Below are positions 27,600 to 41,500 of a stretch of DNA of 64,000 nt, piece after piece. Position numbers and translations under genes: made by a program. The DNA lies in the NCBI GenBank assembly GCA_973895155.1, contig OZ316898.1:19344001-19408000 (forward strand), written 5' to 3'. The first letter of the stretch is position 1; each line of letters begins with the position of its first letter. The notes below the pieces were generated by a model. That model worked only from the letters and a program-made list of their open reading frames with translations. It was not told the DNA's origin and did not search any database. The stretch is from Marsupella aquatica. Its lineage: Eukaryota > Marchantiophyta.

Positions 27600-27890
27600 T
27601 CTCCACGAGCACAACAATCCGAACCCTAATTACTCACTAAAACACTTCAAGCATCCCTCCCTTTCCCGACGCAGTCCAGCATGCTTCCAGAATTTCATGA
27701 AACATCTCTGCTTACACCTGAGCTTGCTGCTGAGGTAAGTTCCATTTCAGCAGATTCATTCACTCTGCAAGACCAGCACAATCCGAACCCTAATTACCCA
27801 TTAAACCAGTTCCGCCATCCCTTCCGTTCACAGTGTAATCCAGCAATCTCCTAGAAGTTGATGAGACATCTCTCCTCCCACATAAAATTG
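27600..27890 (-). promoter_or_regulatory. Helicase 5' region with duplicated AACCCTAA boxes
   Basis: Upstream of the helicase ATG the plus-strand word acaatccgaaccctaatta occurs at about 27613 and 27779, inside a degenerate ~165-base direct repeat that also shares cagtcc/taatcc-agca and gaaacatctct/gagacatctct words. AACCCTAA matches the core of the plant telo-box, found in promoters of many housekeeping and translation-related genes. Promoter function here is inferred from position only. The transcription start cannot be seen. Confidence 0.4.
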
Positions 27891-29980
27891 CTGCCGAAGC
27901 CGAGTTCACCTGATCCGGGGCTTGGCACGTCCGAATTCCAATTCGAAATCCTCGAGAATTGGCCATCCTTAGTCCATACGACGTGAAAGAGAAGAGAGGT
28001 GACTGCAGTAGCAGACTGGTGGACTGATGTCAACTGAAGAGCGCAATATTGTTTCATAGTAACAGCATTCGATTTCGAGCTTCGGATCGATTCTTCGATG
28101 TTTTCTACTGTTCCCAGTTTCGCGAGTCGAAGAAGGAAATACGTTACAGTCGCGTCTTGTGTAAGCTTACACCTTGCATTTACATGTGGTTTGCAATATT
28201 TGATAAGTGCACTTTCCCTGGATGTGCATTATTTTATTTCATTCTATTGCATTATTTCGTTGCAGTTTTCCTAGAAAGGAATCTCGTACATTTATGAAAA
28301 GTAAAACCAGTGAAAAGAGGGAGTAAACCTACCAAAAAGTCACCCAGATACCAAACACTTTAAGTCCAGAGGACAAGGGTACAAAGGATTTGCATTTTTT
28401 ATAAGTGTACGAGCCCCATGCCCTGCATTGCAAGGTGCAAAGAGGGCCAGCCCATAGGGAGGCAGGCCGGAGCATTTATGGGGCAGTGGGAAGCACATAT
28501 GGGCCACGGATGCACATTTCCTACATCAATGGTTAGGGAAAATAGTCAATCAAATGTGGATCTTTCTACGCCTAGGAACTTTTTTGTATTGGGATGAAGA
28601 ACGGAAAAATATGGGATCCCTTATTATAGTTGTAGATTTTCCCTGGATTTGCATTTATCAATAAGGGTCATGCAGATTTTCCCAGAACAAAAGCTTTTCC
28701 TACCACTTGTGACCCAAAACCAACAACTGGTACTTTTAGCTAGGGACCTTTTTTTTGGCGCTAAGGTTTTGAGAGTCCCTAATGTCTCAAGAGTGTCCAC
28801 AGACATTTCATTGTGTCTTTGTCTTCTGTCGCACTAGATAAGCTGCCACTTGTGTTACAATTTTATGGCACTTTCTTGCAGCAGAGGGAGGTGTAAATAC
28901 TAGAGCATGATATAACCCAATGATATTAGTCAATCCTATGCATTAACTAGACTGCAGTTATGAAAATAAAGCTCGGCTTAAGTATTAGACCAATTACGTC
29001 CGGGGAACACATGGGCAGAATTATCCCTTCCCCCCTCTACATCTTTCTCCTGAACTCTGTTTACTATCTCATAATTTACTCTACATGAAAATTGTATAGA
29101 TGTTAACCTCCCATGGGCAGGCACACCAAGGGCTCCTTGCAGATTAATATTTTAAAATTTCTTAGCCAGTGTGGCTAGTGTCAGGTTTGGTGTGAAAGAA
29201 AATGCTAGGAATCTTCCATATCTAGTTTTCCAAGATTGGTTTTTGATCACTATTCCCCCTAGATTTAAGAATGACGAGTATATTCTTGCTAACAAGGTAT
29301 GTGAATAGGAGTGAAACTTGATAATGGATGACAAAATATCTAGCAATTTGTGTCAAAAGTGGAAAGTATTTTAGAGAGACAAAATCTAGTGAATTTTTCA
29401 TCACCAAAAAACACTTTGCCTAGACTTCCTATGTAAAAGTCTTCATTCACAAGCATATTCTAATTAATCCGTGGACCCCCATGTTCATCCAAGGAACGTG
29501 TGTGATGGAGTGAAATCAATTTTGAGCAAGGCGAAAATGGATGGTTTAGAGTCTCTTGATGGTCTTGGTGTGTGCTCGTACAAAAGAAAATGCACAAAAG
29601 ATAGAGGAGATCGATCTGGTTGAGATGATCACTCTAGTTTATCAAACGGACGGTTAAATGTGGAGAAAATTGAATTTTTTTTACGTTTTTTGTTTACACA
29701 TTAGAGAAATCGTGTTTCTATCATTCCTGATTGATCGTTTGTGAGTTACGTTGAGCATTACCGCCACAAGATAGATTGGAGGACAACACTCAACTGTTAG
29801 CAAAAGAGCACTTGTCGATTCGGTGGGAAGAACGCACAAAATGGACAAGCCATCATTTCACATGAAGGTTTTGTAGTTTTTTAATTTAAGAAAGCTATGG
29901 TGTGGGGGGAGACCAACAATTTTTTCTTCGACATAGAGGCTGCATTTGGCGTCAACTTGTGCTCAGAGTGACCAACATTG
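27891..29980. other. Intergenic, no gene recognised
   Basis: The left edge is presumably the 5' flank of the helicase gene. The remainder is AT-rich with frames below about 80 codons, no exon chain and no recognisable element. Imperfect paired words tttccctgga(t)(g/t)tgca occur near 28211 and 28638. Confidence 0.45.
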
Positions 29981-29984
29981 AGTT

Positions 29985-30360
29985 CAACATTGACAAATGT
30001 CATGTTAGATTTTGTCACAGTACTAAAGAGATTATGAGACATTCAATCTCTCTAGCTTTCTAATGTGTGACATTGGGAATATTCGTCAAGAATTAGAGAG
30101 ATTATGAGTATCCAAATTTATCTAGCTTTCCAATGAACCCAACATTGATAGATTTTATATGAAAGTACTAAGGAGATGATGAGTTTCTAATTTTCATGTA
30201 GCTTTCCAATGAGTGTGACATTGAGAGTTTTTATCAAAAGAGTACTAAAGAGGTCATAAGTATCTAAATCTTGATCTTAAGTTTTTTCAATGAATCAAAC
30301 ATTGACAGATATCATCAAGTACTAGGGAGATTTATTATTTACTCAGTTTTACAATGTGGA
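29985..30360. repeat. Degenerate tandem array, about 75-85-base units
   Basis: Four to five units share the order: ga(g)att/gatgatgag - t(a)tc(t/c)aa - atctagctttccaatg(a) - gtgacattga/aacattgaca - ta(t)tcatc/gtcaaga. They appear near 30030, 30105, 30180, 30260 and 30320. Divergence between units is high. It is noncoding. Confidence 0.6.
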
Positions 30361-30461
30361 GCATTTTGATATAATATCATTAACAAACATCATAATGGTA
30401 ACTTTATTTTTACTAAATGACATCTCTTCATTTGTTGTCTGATTTTTTTTATGCTTCATAT

Positions 30462-30620
30462 TTATGGCATGGCGACCAAAAAATTATGTTACTTTTACCA
30501 CAAACATGAATGTGTTTTTGTTATTGTCAAAAATAAGATCTATCGTGTTTGTGATCGGTTGTGCCGATGTGACACAACTTCGTGGCAGGGAATTTGACCT
30601 CTCATGGGAGTCTCTAAATA
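30462..30620. repeat. Dispersed repeat, copy 2
   Basis: This starts ttatggcatggcgaccaaaaaatta and ends ggcagggaatttgacctctcatgggagtc. It corresponds to copies at 5355-5530 and 31278-31445, with the strongest agreement at both ends. Confidence 0.4.
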
Positions 30621-30739
30621 AAAAATTAGTGCGTGGACCCCTTGGCTAATAAAATCAGGGGGAAGAGTCGATCTGAGCCGTCTCCATTTCTTATCTTCGG
30701 AAATCTCGTCCGTCCATCATAATGGCCAATCTATGGCTC

Positions 30740-31075
30740 AAAAGAAAGATCTCAAATAGATCTATGGACGGGTTCTGTCCGTTTTGCAAATGGGTTAATA
30801 TTTTTCAAATGAAAAATTAAACAAATCCAAGCCTTCCTAGCCGTCGATTTTGTTGATTTTACGATCTTTGCCGTCCATTTTGTAATGCCTCTAGAAATCT
30901 TATTCATCCATGTTAGAAGGCGATCTAGGATGCAAAAGAAAGATCTCAATGAGATCTACGACTGGGTATTTTTTGTTTTGAGAATGAGTAAATAGTTTTG
31001 AATATAAAATTTGATGAACTTTCAAGATTAGAGCCATTCCTCCTCCCCGATCTTGGGTTTCTATGTGCTCTTCCC
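30740..31075. repeat. Degenerate duplication, about 200 bases apart
   Basis: The word caaaagaaagatctcaa(a)(t/g)agatcta recurs at about 30738 and 30932, followed in both cases by an acgggt/actgggt word and an AT-rich stretch reading fft-type gaat(g)(g)gt(t)aata. The rest is poorly conserved. Confidence 0.5.
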
Positions 31076-31277
31076 AAAATTAATGGCCGTACAATATGAG
31101 ACGTCCTTACATACTGGGAGTTGCGGTTTAACAAGGAAGTTATCAAGTTAATTATTAGTCATTATTTATTATATAAAAAATACTTTTTATAAATATTTGA
31201 ATGTTTAAAATTGGAAATGTAACTAAAACGGCAATTTTAACCGTCTTGCTCTTTGTATTTTCAATGTTTTTATTTTT

Positions 31278-31445
31278 CTTTTTATGGCATGGCATCCCAA
31301 AATTTACACCCAAATTGACACAAACACGAATGAAAATTATAAATTTGATTCATAAAATAGACGGGTTTTGATTATTGCGGTTGTTGTTAACATGACATGC
31401 TGTGATGCTAGGAATTTTAGAAGGGAACTCTAGTGGGATTCGTAA
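31278..31445. repeat. Dispersed repeat, copy 3
   Basis: This begins tttttatggcatggcatccc and contains attgcggttgttgttaacatgacatgctgtgatgc, then aggaattttagaagggaactctagtgggattcg. It is the closest match to copy 1 at 5355-5530, which has ttgcggttgttgctgacgtggcacgctgtggtgc. Confidence 0.55.
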
Positions 31446-34400
31446 TAATAATATCAAAAAATCTTATTACAAAAGAAATTACGGCCAATGGTAGCTTGGG
31501 TCCTGAATTGTAGGTACGATTTATACCTTTATAGATGGTTTGGCATTTATACGTTAGATGTTTGGTGAAGAACTCGTTGCACTTGTCCTTGTCAAAGTGC
31601 AAAATGGCCAGAAAAGGGAGCAATAAGAGTTAACCTTGCAATAAAGCAGAGATTGCACTTATGGAGTCTGGGCTTAGGCAATAGCTGCTGTACACGGGTG
31701 AGGAAATTCGGTATGCGTGCCGTTCTCCGATTAGGCGATTACAGTACTGTAGACTTCAATCAAAGTAATATATTAAATTAAATTGCCCACATTAGGGCTC
31801 CCTACGTCATCCAAATCGTCACCCAAGCCAACTTTATCTGTACAGCCCACCTTTCAATAATCCCTTGAATGCCTCGCATAAGTCCCGTAAATATTTCCTA
31901 AATCTGGAGTACCTCCCTTAAATCCCCATTCCCTCTGTTCTTCTACTTGGAATGGAAGCATCACGGCTGACGTTAGAAGCGACACTAACCGTTAAGTTAG
32001 TGGGGGGACTCCAGATTCGGCGGTCAACACGTCGCTCCTTCATTCATGATGGTTCGGTGCCGCCAACTACGGTATTAAATCTCTGCTAAACGTGAGGGAA
32101 TGTATGCATATGATGAACCACCAGCAACCCAACCTCCAAATCTGGGGAACCTCCACTCTTCTCGATATTTGCAAACGCCTATTGAGTTCGGCATGCACTC
32201 CCTAGATAGGGGCACTTCACATTTCACAACAACGATGGGATCAATACTAGTAGTAGTATTTTCCCGCCAAATTGAGGGGATGATTTTCAGCCTAGATTTG
32301 CACCTTACACGAATTATGGGAGGGTACTTTTCACGCCAAATTTAGTGGGTCATTTTCAGCCCAGATTTTTGCACTTCAGAAAAATGATGGGACGGACAGT
32401 AGTGTTTTTCCTTGCCACATTGAAGGGGTCTATTTCCCTACATCCTAAAATTTAGGCTTGGAAGAGTGAGACAAACAAAGGGGTCTGTGTGGCGAATGCA
32501 ACAATGCGTTTCAACAAAATCAGGCCGACAAAATTTAGACCAAGCCAGGTGGTCTAAGTTGGGCTTTAGAGGAACTCCGGGGCAGCAGTTCCTTTTTTTT
32601 TCTATGTGTGAGATTCAATATTAGTCATTCAACCATGAGAACAATTACACTTCACTTTAAATGAACTTGGGGCACAATCAAGGAAAACCCATTAGTGAAC
32701 CTAGTCATTGTCAATGGGTCCCTTGGGGATCCCTTTTTGGCTGATGTGTACATGTTTTTGGGTAAAAAACTTTGACCTCTTGAGGTTGTCCAAAGGTATG
32801 GAGCAAGTTGTTGTTTCTATTCAGAACATTGCATGCATTATCTCCAGACCTGACACTTCTGGATCAGGCATTTTTGTTAATGTATGGAACTCACCATTAG
32901 CTTTTGCTTTGAATAGAGAGACACTGAACGGCCTCCACTTCTTGTATCGCCCTCAACAAATTACAGGTTACAATCAGCCTTCACTCATCAGGACCCATCA
33001 AAAATCCTGTTGGCTTGGGCAAACCAAAGCTAAAACAGCTGTCAAAAAATATTGTAAAATCAAGAACAATTGGCTACCCTAATCTAATGGCTGGGATGAA
33101 ATCTGAATCTAGAAGATTAAAATATGTTGGTCCAATTGTTCATGAAAGAGCGTCTCCACCAGTTTACTATGTTTGTTTCTTGTAACTATGTCAATCTAAT
33201 CTGGTAATATCAAGCTGACAAGGGATACTAGAATGCTATTTGCATATTCTTTGAGAGACACTTTAGCATATTATTGACTACTTATTATAGTGTTCACTGT
33301 AATTAGTGTGATTAACACTAATTCAAAAGCGTCCATTTTTAGGGTCTACTTGCAAACTACTGTTAATCACACTAATTTTGTGGTAACATTATTTTTGCCC
33401 ACATGAATGGTGTTACTGTGGTTATAAGAGTGGAAAATAGAGTAAAAAAAGTATTTTAAAAATACACAAAAATTAGTGTTCATTTGGATTCAAGATTATT
33501 TTTGTTACAAGCCATTTGAACTAAAGTGAAAAAAATTTGTTTTAAAAACAAACAAAATTTAGTGTTATTTAAACTCGTAAAGACTTTCATGACTTTTCTC
33601 TTTGTATATTTGAGTGCATTAATTCTCCATAATGAACCTTTTTTTGTGAGGAGGGGATTATACAAAACACCATAAATATAATAAAAGTAAAAATTAAATA
33701 TAGTTTAACCATACACAAAAAACAATTAAATTTAGTCAAGATCTCAAGATGATAACCAAATCTTATATGGTGATACGAACAAAATATTTATGAATAAAAT
33801 CTAATATAATTCAAGAACATATATTTTTGGTCAATTCCATAGCAACCATTTTTTGGATGACCTTTTAATTTGAATTTTTTATTTCAGGGATTCATTTTTT
33901 CTGTTACTGAAAAGTCACTCAAGTTTTTACATACATTAAAACTCGAGTTACTCTCAAAACTCGGGTTACTCTTCTCATTGTTCAGGGCATTATATCTCAC
34001 AATGTACTCTAACCAGTACATTATCCTATTCAAAATTATTTTTACTAAAATTACTAACGCTAATTTTTGTATAACATTAATTATGGTGAACAATCTAGAT
34101 TCGTCACCGATTATCCAGGATAGACCTAAATTGCACATTTGGGAAGATAATAATTGTTCCAATAACCAATGAGCTTGCCTTTTACTGAACCCCATTAACT
34201 AAATTAGCCTACGTCAATACTGCTTTTAATGTGATGGCATAGGGCGAGAAAAACCCACTACCCGATGGAGATGCTCTGAAGTACTCCTTTTTAGAGGGCG
34301 TGTAACTTGGAGGAGCGCTCCTAAGTGTAGCGGGTCAGACACGTCACTTGCTGACTGGGGTCCACTTCAAACTAGAGTAATACTAGACTACTAGTAGTAC

Positions 34401-34780
34401 TTTCGCTACTTTGGCAGGGTGTAACAATCTGGCGCCAGGAGTACCGTCTTCTACTTTGCTCATTATTGCTCCAAGTCCTGGCTTGCTAAGTCTAGCTGTA
34501 GGATGACCGAGGATCACCGACAAGGCAAGCTGGCGGCGCAAGAACTGAGACCTGGACTGAGACTTACTACTGTACAACAAGCAAATTGACCCCATACTAT
34601 TTCTAGCTGTGCGTCACTGCTTGATACCTTCATCAATCATCATATTCAGAGGGATCTTGAAACTTGTGACAACGTCCAATCCAAATCTGGCGGCGTTGGG
34701 ACCTGGGAGACCCAACTTCGCAGCTGAAGCATTAATCTTAATTAAATTGGAAAGCAAATTTGCTCCTGAAGTTTCTGCTG
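31446..34780. other. Gene-poor AT-rich region with small repeats
   Basis: No gene is recognised. A degenerate tandem pair at about 32235-32420 shares ttttc(c)(c/a)cgccaaatt(g/t)ag and attttcagcc(t/c)agatttg words. A perfect 17-base inverted repeat lies at 33301-33377. The minus-strand stretch 34383-34760 has several open frames with no identifiable family. Confidence 0.45.
33301..33377. repeat. Perfect 17-base inverted repeat, 43-base loop
   Basis: The arm aattagtgtgattaaca (33301-33317) is exactly complementary to tgttaatcacactaatt (33361-33377). Pairing does not extend beyond 17 bases on either side. It could be a relic of a small hairpin-type transposon or a chance/cruciform structure. 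No target-site duplication is evident. Confidence 0.7.
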
Positions 34781-34850
34781 TTTCTTTGATTCAGGGAGCT
34801 CTTAAATGTGAAAAGTTTCTTTGATTCAGGGAGCTCTTAAATGTGAAAAG
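34781..34850. repeat. 35-base perfect tandem duplication
   Basis: The unit tttctttgattcagggagct...aatgtgaaaag occurs at 34781-34815 and 34816-34850 without a mismatch. It is noncoding and apparently recent. Confidence 0.95.
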
Positions 34851-37800
34851 CCCAAAGAAACATGACTTTGTGGTAGTTGGCTTGAGTAAAGTGGGTTCAA
34901 CTATTGGTTACCTGACTCTTCCCTTTTTGTGAGGTTTCACACATTTTCCTTTTAAAAAAATGTGGAAAAAAAACTTTATTTGTAGTGCCAATGCTCCTCA
35001 TCTGGGTATACCAGGAGCCTCCTTCCTTGACTGTTTTCGCTCTCCAGCAAAAGGGCACTGCAGTACATGCAAATCCTATAGCGTTCCAGAAAGAAACCAA
35101 AAACAAATCCAAAGTCAGTGTCATTGACTATCGCTTGCATTGGTGCACCTTTGTATTACCACGGGGAATCCATAGAATTTCGAGCCACTGGATCCCATCA
35201 GAGCTCTAACCATAGAGATGCAATAACTGACAATTATGGCCAATAGGCCTCTTAGTTATTTTCTGTAATATTTACTTTGGGGCTTGCTAGGGAACGTCCT
35301 TGTAGTATGCTGGATGGATAAATTCAACATGTCATGGATTTCCTGTAGGTCAAACACGTCAATGCTACTTTCACCGTGAACTGGAAGGTTGTCATCGATC
35401 CCAGCCTGAAACATGGGTGCTGAACAATATAGTCTTCCAACTGTCAGTTGGATGTAAGAAAAAAGCTTACAGATGCATTTCAGTCCTCTAGAAAACGGTG
35501 GAAGAACTGTAGATACTCAAGAAAGGCATTTTCTTTTTTTCCTTCGAATTATAGGACCAGGATTTCGCCCCTAGATAGGAAACCAGTTGAAAGATTCAAG
35601 TTGATGGTGCACTCTTTTCAACTTTATGAGTGAAGCAGCCCTGTGAGGTGTCAGGCTACCTGAATTCTTTCAATCTCCTGAGTGTAGCAACAGGCATTCC
35701 TACTCTACTTTGTGTTGGATGAGTGTAACGAGCGGAGATTATAGCCAAGGTCACTGCTACTCTATTCGTGGGTGCGGTGAATATAAACAGAGTCTTGAAC
35801 ACAATATGTTGCTGATAAGGTCCCAGCCCCTGAATTTAGTGGTTGCAATCCACTAAGAACTTATTCTGCTACAACCAGAACTTTCCTGCCGTTTGTCGTG
35901 TACAATTACATTCACCACCGTCCACTTTATAGTACCATCGACATGGAATAGATTCTGATATTAATAGTTGTGCTGAATGGTCAGAGAACATTCTGACCAT
36001 TCAGAGCTAGCCCCATTTGCTTCTAAAGGAAATTGACCAGGATAAATTGAACATTAGATTGAATCACATTTCATCAGTGCCATGATCCAGTCAGCGCGCT
36101 GCTTCAAGAGCCACATGTGGTGGGTGATCGAAGTGAGTCTCTAAAAGTGTCTTTCCAGTGTAGAGTCAGTCCTAATGTTGCCCGGTAATGTTGTGAGAAA
36201 TCCTAGGGGTCTGCAGCAGTTCCATTTTATCTTGCTATCATTGACAAAAACCTTGACCTTTTCAGCCGTTGCAATCTGGGGAACAAGGCAAGTTTCTTTA
36301 ATGGTCAGTGGTGGAGCAATGAAGGATCCTTTCAAGGAGTGTGACACAATTGCACATCTCACGTTTTGGGATGATTGTGTGAGTTCTTGCTTGAGCAATC
36401 AAACTGCTTTAGTTGGTTGATTCTTAGAGTTTTGTTCCAATCATGCAAGCCACGCCACATGACCTCCAAGAATCTGCACTTTGGAGATGGGTTGCCAAAT
36501 GATCCAATACTTCTCATTACTTTGGGTAATAAGCATGATTCTCTTGTAAGGGAGTCTCAGGGGTTCAGGCTACTTGTAACTGTAGGCACAGCATAAGATC
36601 CAAAACAGGTATTGAGAGGTCAAGAACATGCTAGCCCCAAAAGTCATTGCTGAAGGCACATTTGAAATTCAAGAAATCCTTACTTATTTCAAATTCACCT
36701 TCCATCACAACTCCCTACCTAAGTGACACACTGGTTGCCTTTAGATGCATGATTGGTGGATCTAACAGGGAGTCTCAATCTTCTCCTTTCTGCCTCTGGT
36801 AGCGGTCAGCGACTTCCTGAGAACAAAGTGGTGGACACGAAACCGCCATGAATCTGGATTCCTGAGAAAAAAAATGGTAGATTCGTGTTCTGATTCCTGT
36901 GGTGCAAACTTCCAGAATTGAGACCCCCTAATGCAACCCCTGGTGTAAACCTTGCTCGAGCAACCAGGATATCTCTTGTAATGAACTTGCCTGTCCTTCT
37001 TACGCTGCTACTTTTTAACTAGCCAAATCTTCTCCCATATCTGGTTGTCTACTCGCCACTTTGTCCTTACAAATCCTTGCCAGAAAGAGATTGTGGGTAG
37101 TTGGGATCAAGATCGCCATCCTTAGGGGGATGGTTCTATGAGGTCACCACTCCGCCTTTGGGAAGGGAGTGGGTTCTCTCCACATCGGCTACTTGCCTAC
37201 AACCTTACACTGCCACTGGCCATCAACAACGGAAAAATATGAAAAATTTCACCTTTTTTTCCACATTCCTCTCACTCCTTTTCATTACTTTTCACTATTT
37301 CAGGGGAAAGTTATTATCTAAGGTGAAACTCGTAGATCCAATGGTCACTCTTGGGACATGCCAGTCTATAATGTAAGGTACTGTAACGTACCACTTTACC
37401 AATGTCCATGGCGACCCTTGCCAACAGACAGCACTCAATACACTTTCAATACGATCCCGACCGAGCATACAAGTCATTACAAAGAGTAGTAAATAGTCAT
37501 AGAAAAGCGACATTGTCGGAGTTTCCTTGTCTTGAAGACTTGAACCCAAACAAATCATGTGAAACCTTCACCTGAAAGTCATGAATATGTGTATGATTAT
37601 TGGACATTAAATTTTGGACGAGTATATATGATTTAGACGCGTGTATATTATGTATGCTGTAGGAAATATGCCTACTGTCGGGCGATTGTCATGTATCATG
37701 CTTCATGATTGATCCAGTGACTCGGGAATAATCAGAGGGATACAAGCAACAATAAATCACGCAGCTGCTCCAAACAAAATAATGCCATAGTTACGGTGTA

Positions 37801-38394
37801 CAGTGATACTGTAATATCTCGGCTCCAGAGAATGTTTCTATGTAAATTCTCACTTTTTCTCGTTCATTGTCTCATCAAGTCCGACGGATCAGCTTGCGTT
37901 GTTGGGACTGTAAGACTGATTCAAAAATGGGGTGTAAGAGTAATAATTCTAGCCATGTTCAGTATTAAAGGAGGACTGCCGTCTACTCCGATTTTATGGT
38001 TGTGGGAGTTCAAAGGTTCCTTTGCCCATTTGGGCATGTTGGGGCATGACTGGAGTGAGCTGATGATACTCTGTGTTCAGGGTGGGAGCTTTGAAAGATT
38101 ATTGTGGATGATGCTCTGTTTCTCGTGCTGTGTTTATGTTCATGGCAGCTTTATGTTAAGGTAGTTCCAATTACGAGATTCCATTTTATGGACAAATTTG
38201 AGCATTGAATGTACGCGTAGGGTTATTAGAGCTCGTTGTTAGACTCTTACACTACTTATAGTCTTAAATGGTTAAGAGAGAGCAACTAGTGATTCTGACC
38301 TATAGAGTATCATAATGATGTGATGTGACATACAGCTTAGTTCATAAAACTGCTAGGATGACTTACATGAGTCAGTGTGTTTCACATGAGAGTC
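34851..38394. other. Intergenic, no gene recognised
   Basis: Frames up to about 122 codons (37796-38164 plus) show no family motif and no splice-linked partner. I see no element ends or RNA genes. Confidence 0.4.
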
Positions 38395-38595
38395 AAAAGA
38401 TTCACCTGATTTAACGTAACTTGGTAATTTAATCCAAGTGGAGAACAATAAATCAAGAACTCTATTCCTGCAACTTTGTAGCACCGGTGGCAAGAGAGTA
38501 AAAGATTCACCTGATTTAACGTAACTGGGTGATTAAATCCAAGTGGAGAACAATGAATCAAGAACTCTATTCCTGCAACTTTGTGCACCGGTGGC
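38395..38595. repeat. About 97-base tandem duplication
   Basis: Units 38395-38491 and 38500-38595 share aaaagattcacctgatttaacgtaac and gaacaat(a/g)aatcaagaactctattcctgcaacttt, ending caccggtggc. They differ at about five positions and one base length, with a 105-base period. Confidence 0.9.
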
Positions 38596-41500
38596 CCTGG
38601 GTATGGCATGATGTGTTTCAGGGTTCAAGGCTGTCAAGTTGTCCAGCCACCAAGGAGACCCATTGGCAACCAATGTTAGAGAACACCAGGTAAAGTAACT
38701 GAACCAGGTTGTATATTGTTTACAGGTCACTTTTAAGTCAAAAGTGTTAAACATGCTATCCTAGTCAAATTTGACATTCTGAGAAAGTCTATCCATGCTT
38801 TGTCCGTCCAGCTGAAACGTGCCATTCCATTTGGGCTTCAGTTTCCCAAGCCAAAACTCAACTAAAATTTCAAAAAAACAAAAATAATATGTCAAGACTC
38901 AGAATCTGATAATTGGAGTACGGTAGAGACTATCAGATTTGTGCATGGCCTGCACTAAACTTTAATGATTATAGCTTTCAAAAAATAGCACAATGGCCTA
39001 AATAATTCTCTAGAATTCATTTTTTGTTTGAAAATAAATAGATTCGAATGACTAAAATTTGGACTGAATTTGTACTTCCAAGTTTCACAAACGCTACGTC
39101 AACTTTTGTGTAGGGACTCAAAGTTTCAAGCATTATTTATTTTTTACGTGAACTTGATCATCACTATGGTAGACCCTGATTTTCAACAACTATATCTTAA
39201 TTGTAACCTGACTGCCACTACGTCAAACCTTGCAGTGCACGGACATTCAATTAAAGAAACAATGATATGGCAGGGACGATGTGGCAGGCACGTATATGTG
39301 CACGAGCCACGTCTATGACCAAATTTCAGTGGTGATACGTATTTTATGTCTACGTCCTAAGTGAGAATTTTCATGCGGGTACCCTCAGTAGTAATTATTG
39401 GTATGGTATTTGGAGATAGAGACGTACTGTTGTATAAGGCTCTTGAACGTGGAATGAACAGAGTTTTTCACCAGAAGTACATTAATGACGACAATAGGGC
39501 AATTGGTTGGTAAGGAGGATTTAAGAGTGAAGGTCATATGGGGAGAGGTCCAGCCGGTCTTTTAGTCTGTCACTGGTCTCGTCCACAATTCATTTGCACT
39601 CAAATTCCAACGCACCTTCGATTGGCACGTATGACTGACTAAAACTGATATGATCTGAGACGATACTCCCTCCCGCCCAAATGACCACACCAAAATGAAG
39701 CAGAGTCACACAAAGCCAAGCAATGATCGATGATTTATTAGCGGATGTTCATCCAGTCTCAACTTTAATGCTGTGGTCAGTTAGTTAGCCCACGAAGCAA
39801 ACTCACTACTGTATAAGCTGTAGGCCTGCAGGTAACACGATCAACACATAGCCATCAAGTTTACAGCGTGAAATTATTTTTCCAGGATCTGCAGGACAAT
39901 TGTTTCAGGACCAGCTTACACTAGGGTGTAAATGTAGACTTCAGTTCAGTTCGATACTAGAGTATTGTAGTGCAATGTCAAAATTATGTCAAGTTTGTCG
40001 GTGACGTGAAACCAAGCAATAAGAGGTGTTCCCAAAACGTATGAAAGCTATAGGGAAACGAACAATCCAATCCTTTCGTCTCTTAAGTAGCCTGGAGATT
40101 TCTTTGGCTCTTTCATCTCAGTAATAAAAGCACCAACTGAAGTCTACTCTTCAAGCACCACTGTCCCCAAAGCAAAACTTGGTGAATTCAGGTCACTAAA
40201 ATAAATCAAAAATGGGCTCAAAATAGTAAAAAAGGTGTTCTCTTTTGTTCTCCCCGGACCTGGTGGACAATGGTGGTTTAAGGGCCCGGGTCTAGAGTAA
40301 AGACTCTAGACTATAACCCAATATTGACAAAACTGATAATGAGATTCAATAAGATCAAAATTCTAAGTAAGGATGGACAAAAAGTGACATTGACTCTAAA
40401 TAAAGACAAAATTGAAATGAAGCACGACCAAATACAAGGATGGGAAAAAGAAAAAAGAAAAAAAAGGATGGGGCAAAGACTAACCCAACCAGCATATAAA
40501 TTCTATTGTGAAATATTTTTCTTTTCTATTTACATTCAAGGAAGGGGTCATCGGGCTGGTCTTATCGGGCTAGTCTACTCTCACAACCGAAAAATTACTG
40601 GAGAAAACGTCATTGCTTTCAAACGAGACACACGAGAAATCTGAAGGTCATAGTGCAACAATATGATTCGAGATGCCAAGATTAGGCTAATGCTCTCGTG
40701 TTACAGATGAATCCAGTATTCCAGCAATAGTTCGTTAATTCTCTTGTGACATGGATGCGCTGACAGCGTGTCACGGTGTAGGAATGTTCCAGTGATTGCT
40801 CACGTGTAAGACAGCCTGCTTGGTTTCTCCAGACGATCATTTGGGAGGAGTTACTGTATGTGTCACGTGTTACGCAGTTGGTGCTTTAGTTGGGGTTTGA
40901 CTCCCTACATATTTGACTTCCCTTACTGTCAGCATACGATGTACACTTACTTTGTATTAAATCTGATGTATACGTACTTTGAACTTTTCTCCAAACTAGT
41001 TTTTACTTCTGTGTATCTTTTTTTTCTTTGGACCATTTTTTCTTTCCTTTCCTTGTACTTTGTTTTATTCCTGGTTTATAAACTTTGGTTAGCAGGATTT
41101 TCTTTTACTAAGCTACTCAAAGTAATCTAACTTTGGTTAGCAGGATTTTCTTTTACTAAGCTACTCAAACTAATCTAATTAGTAGCTGCCCCTATGGAAT
41201 TATCTTAGCAGCATATTCCAGCTATTTTTTTTGTTTATGGCTGCCCGATTCCTTGCAAGGGGGCAACAAAGTAATAATACTATTTAAGGCAAGTTAGTAA
41301 TTCTGTTCTATTTTGAGGTGACAAAGTAAATAATAGTTTCTCCAAATCTCTCTCCTATTTCCTTTGAAGTATATTTATGTTTCTCATAAATACACTATCC
41401 ACAGCTGTGAAACAAAAACATTTTCTTTTTATGCTTTGCCGCAGCCCAGCTTTTGAAATCCACTGGGGCTTGAGAGCAATCCCTTCGGTCCATCTAGGCT

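Noticed and set aside
34383-34760. Possible protein-coding gene on the minus strand (SVILGHPTARLSK..., KLGLPGPNAARFG...)
   Set aside because: The frames look protein-like by composition but match no family I know and no splice sites link them convincingly.
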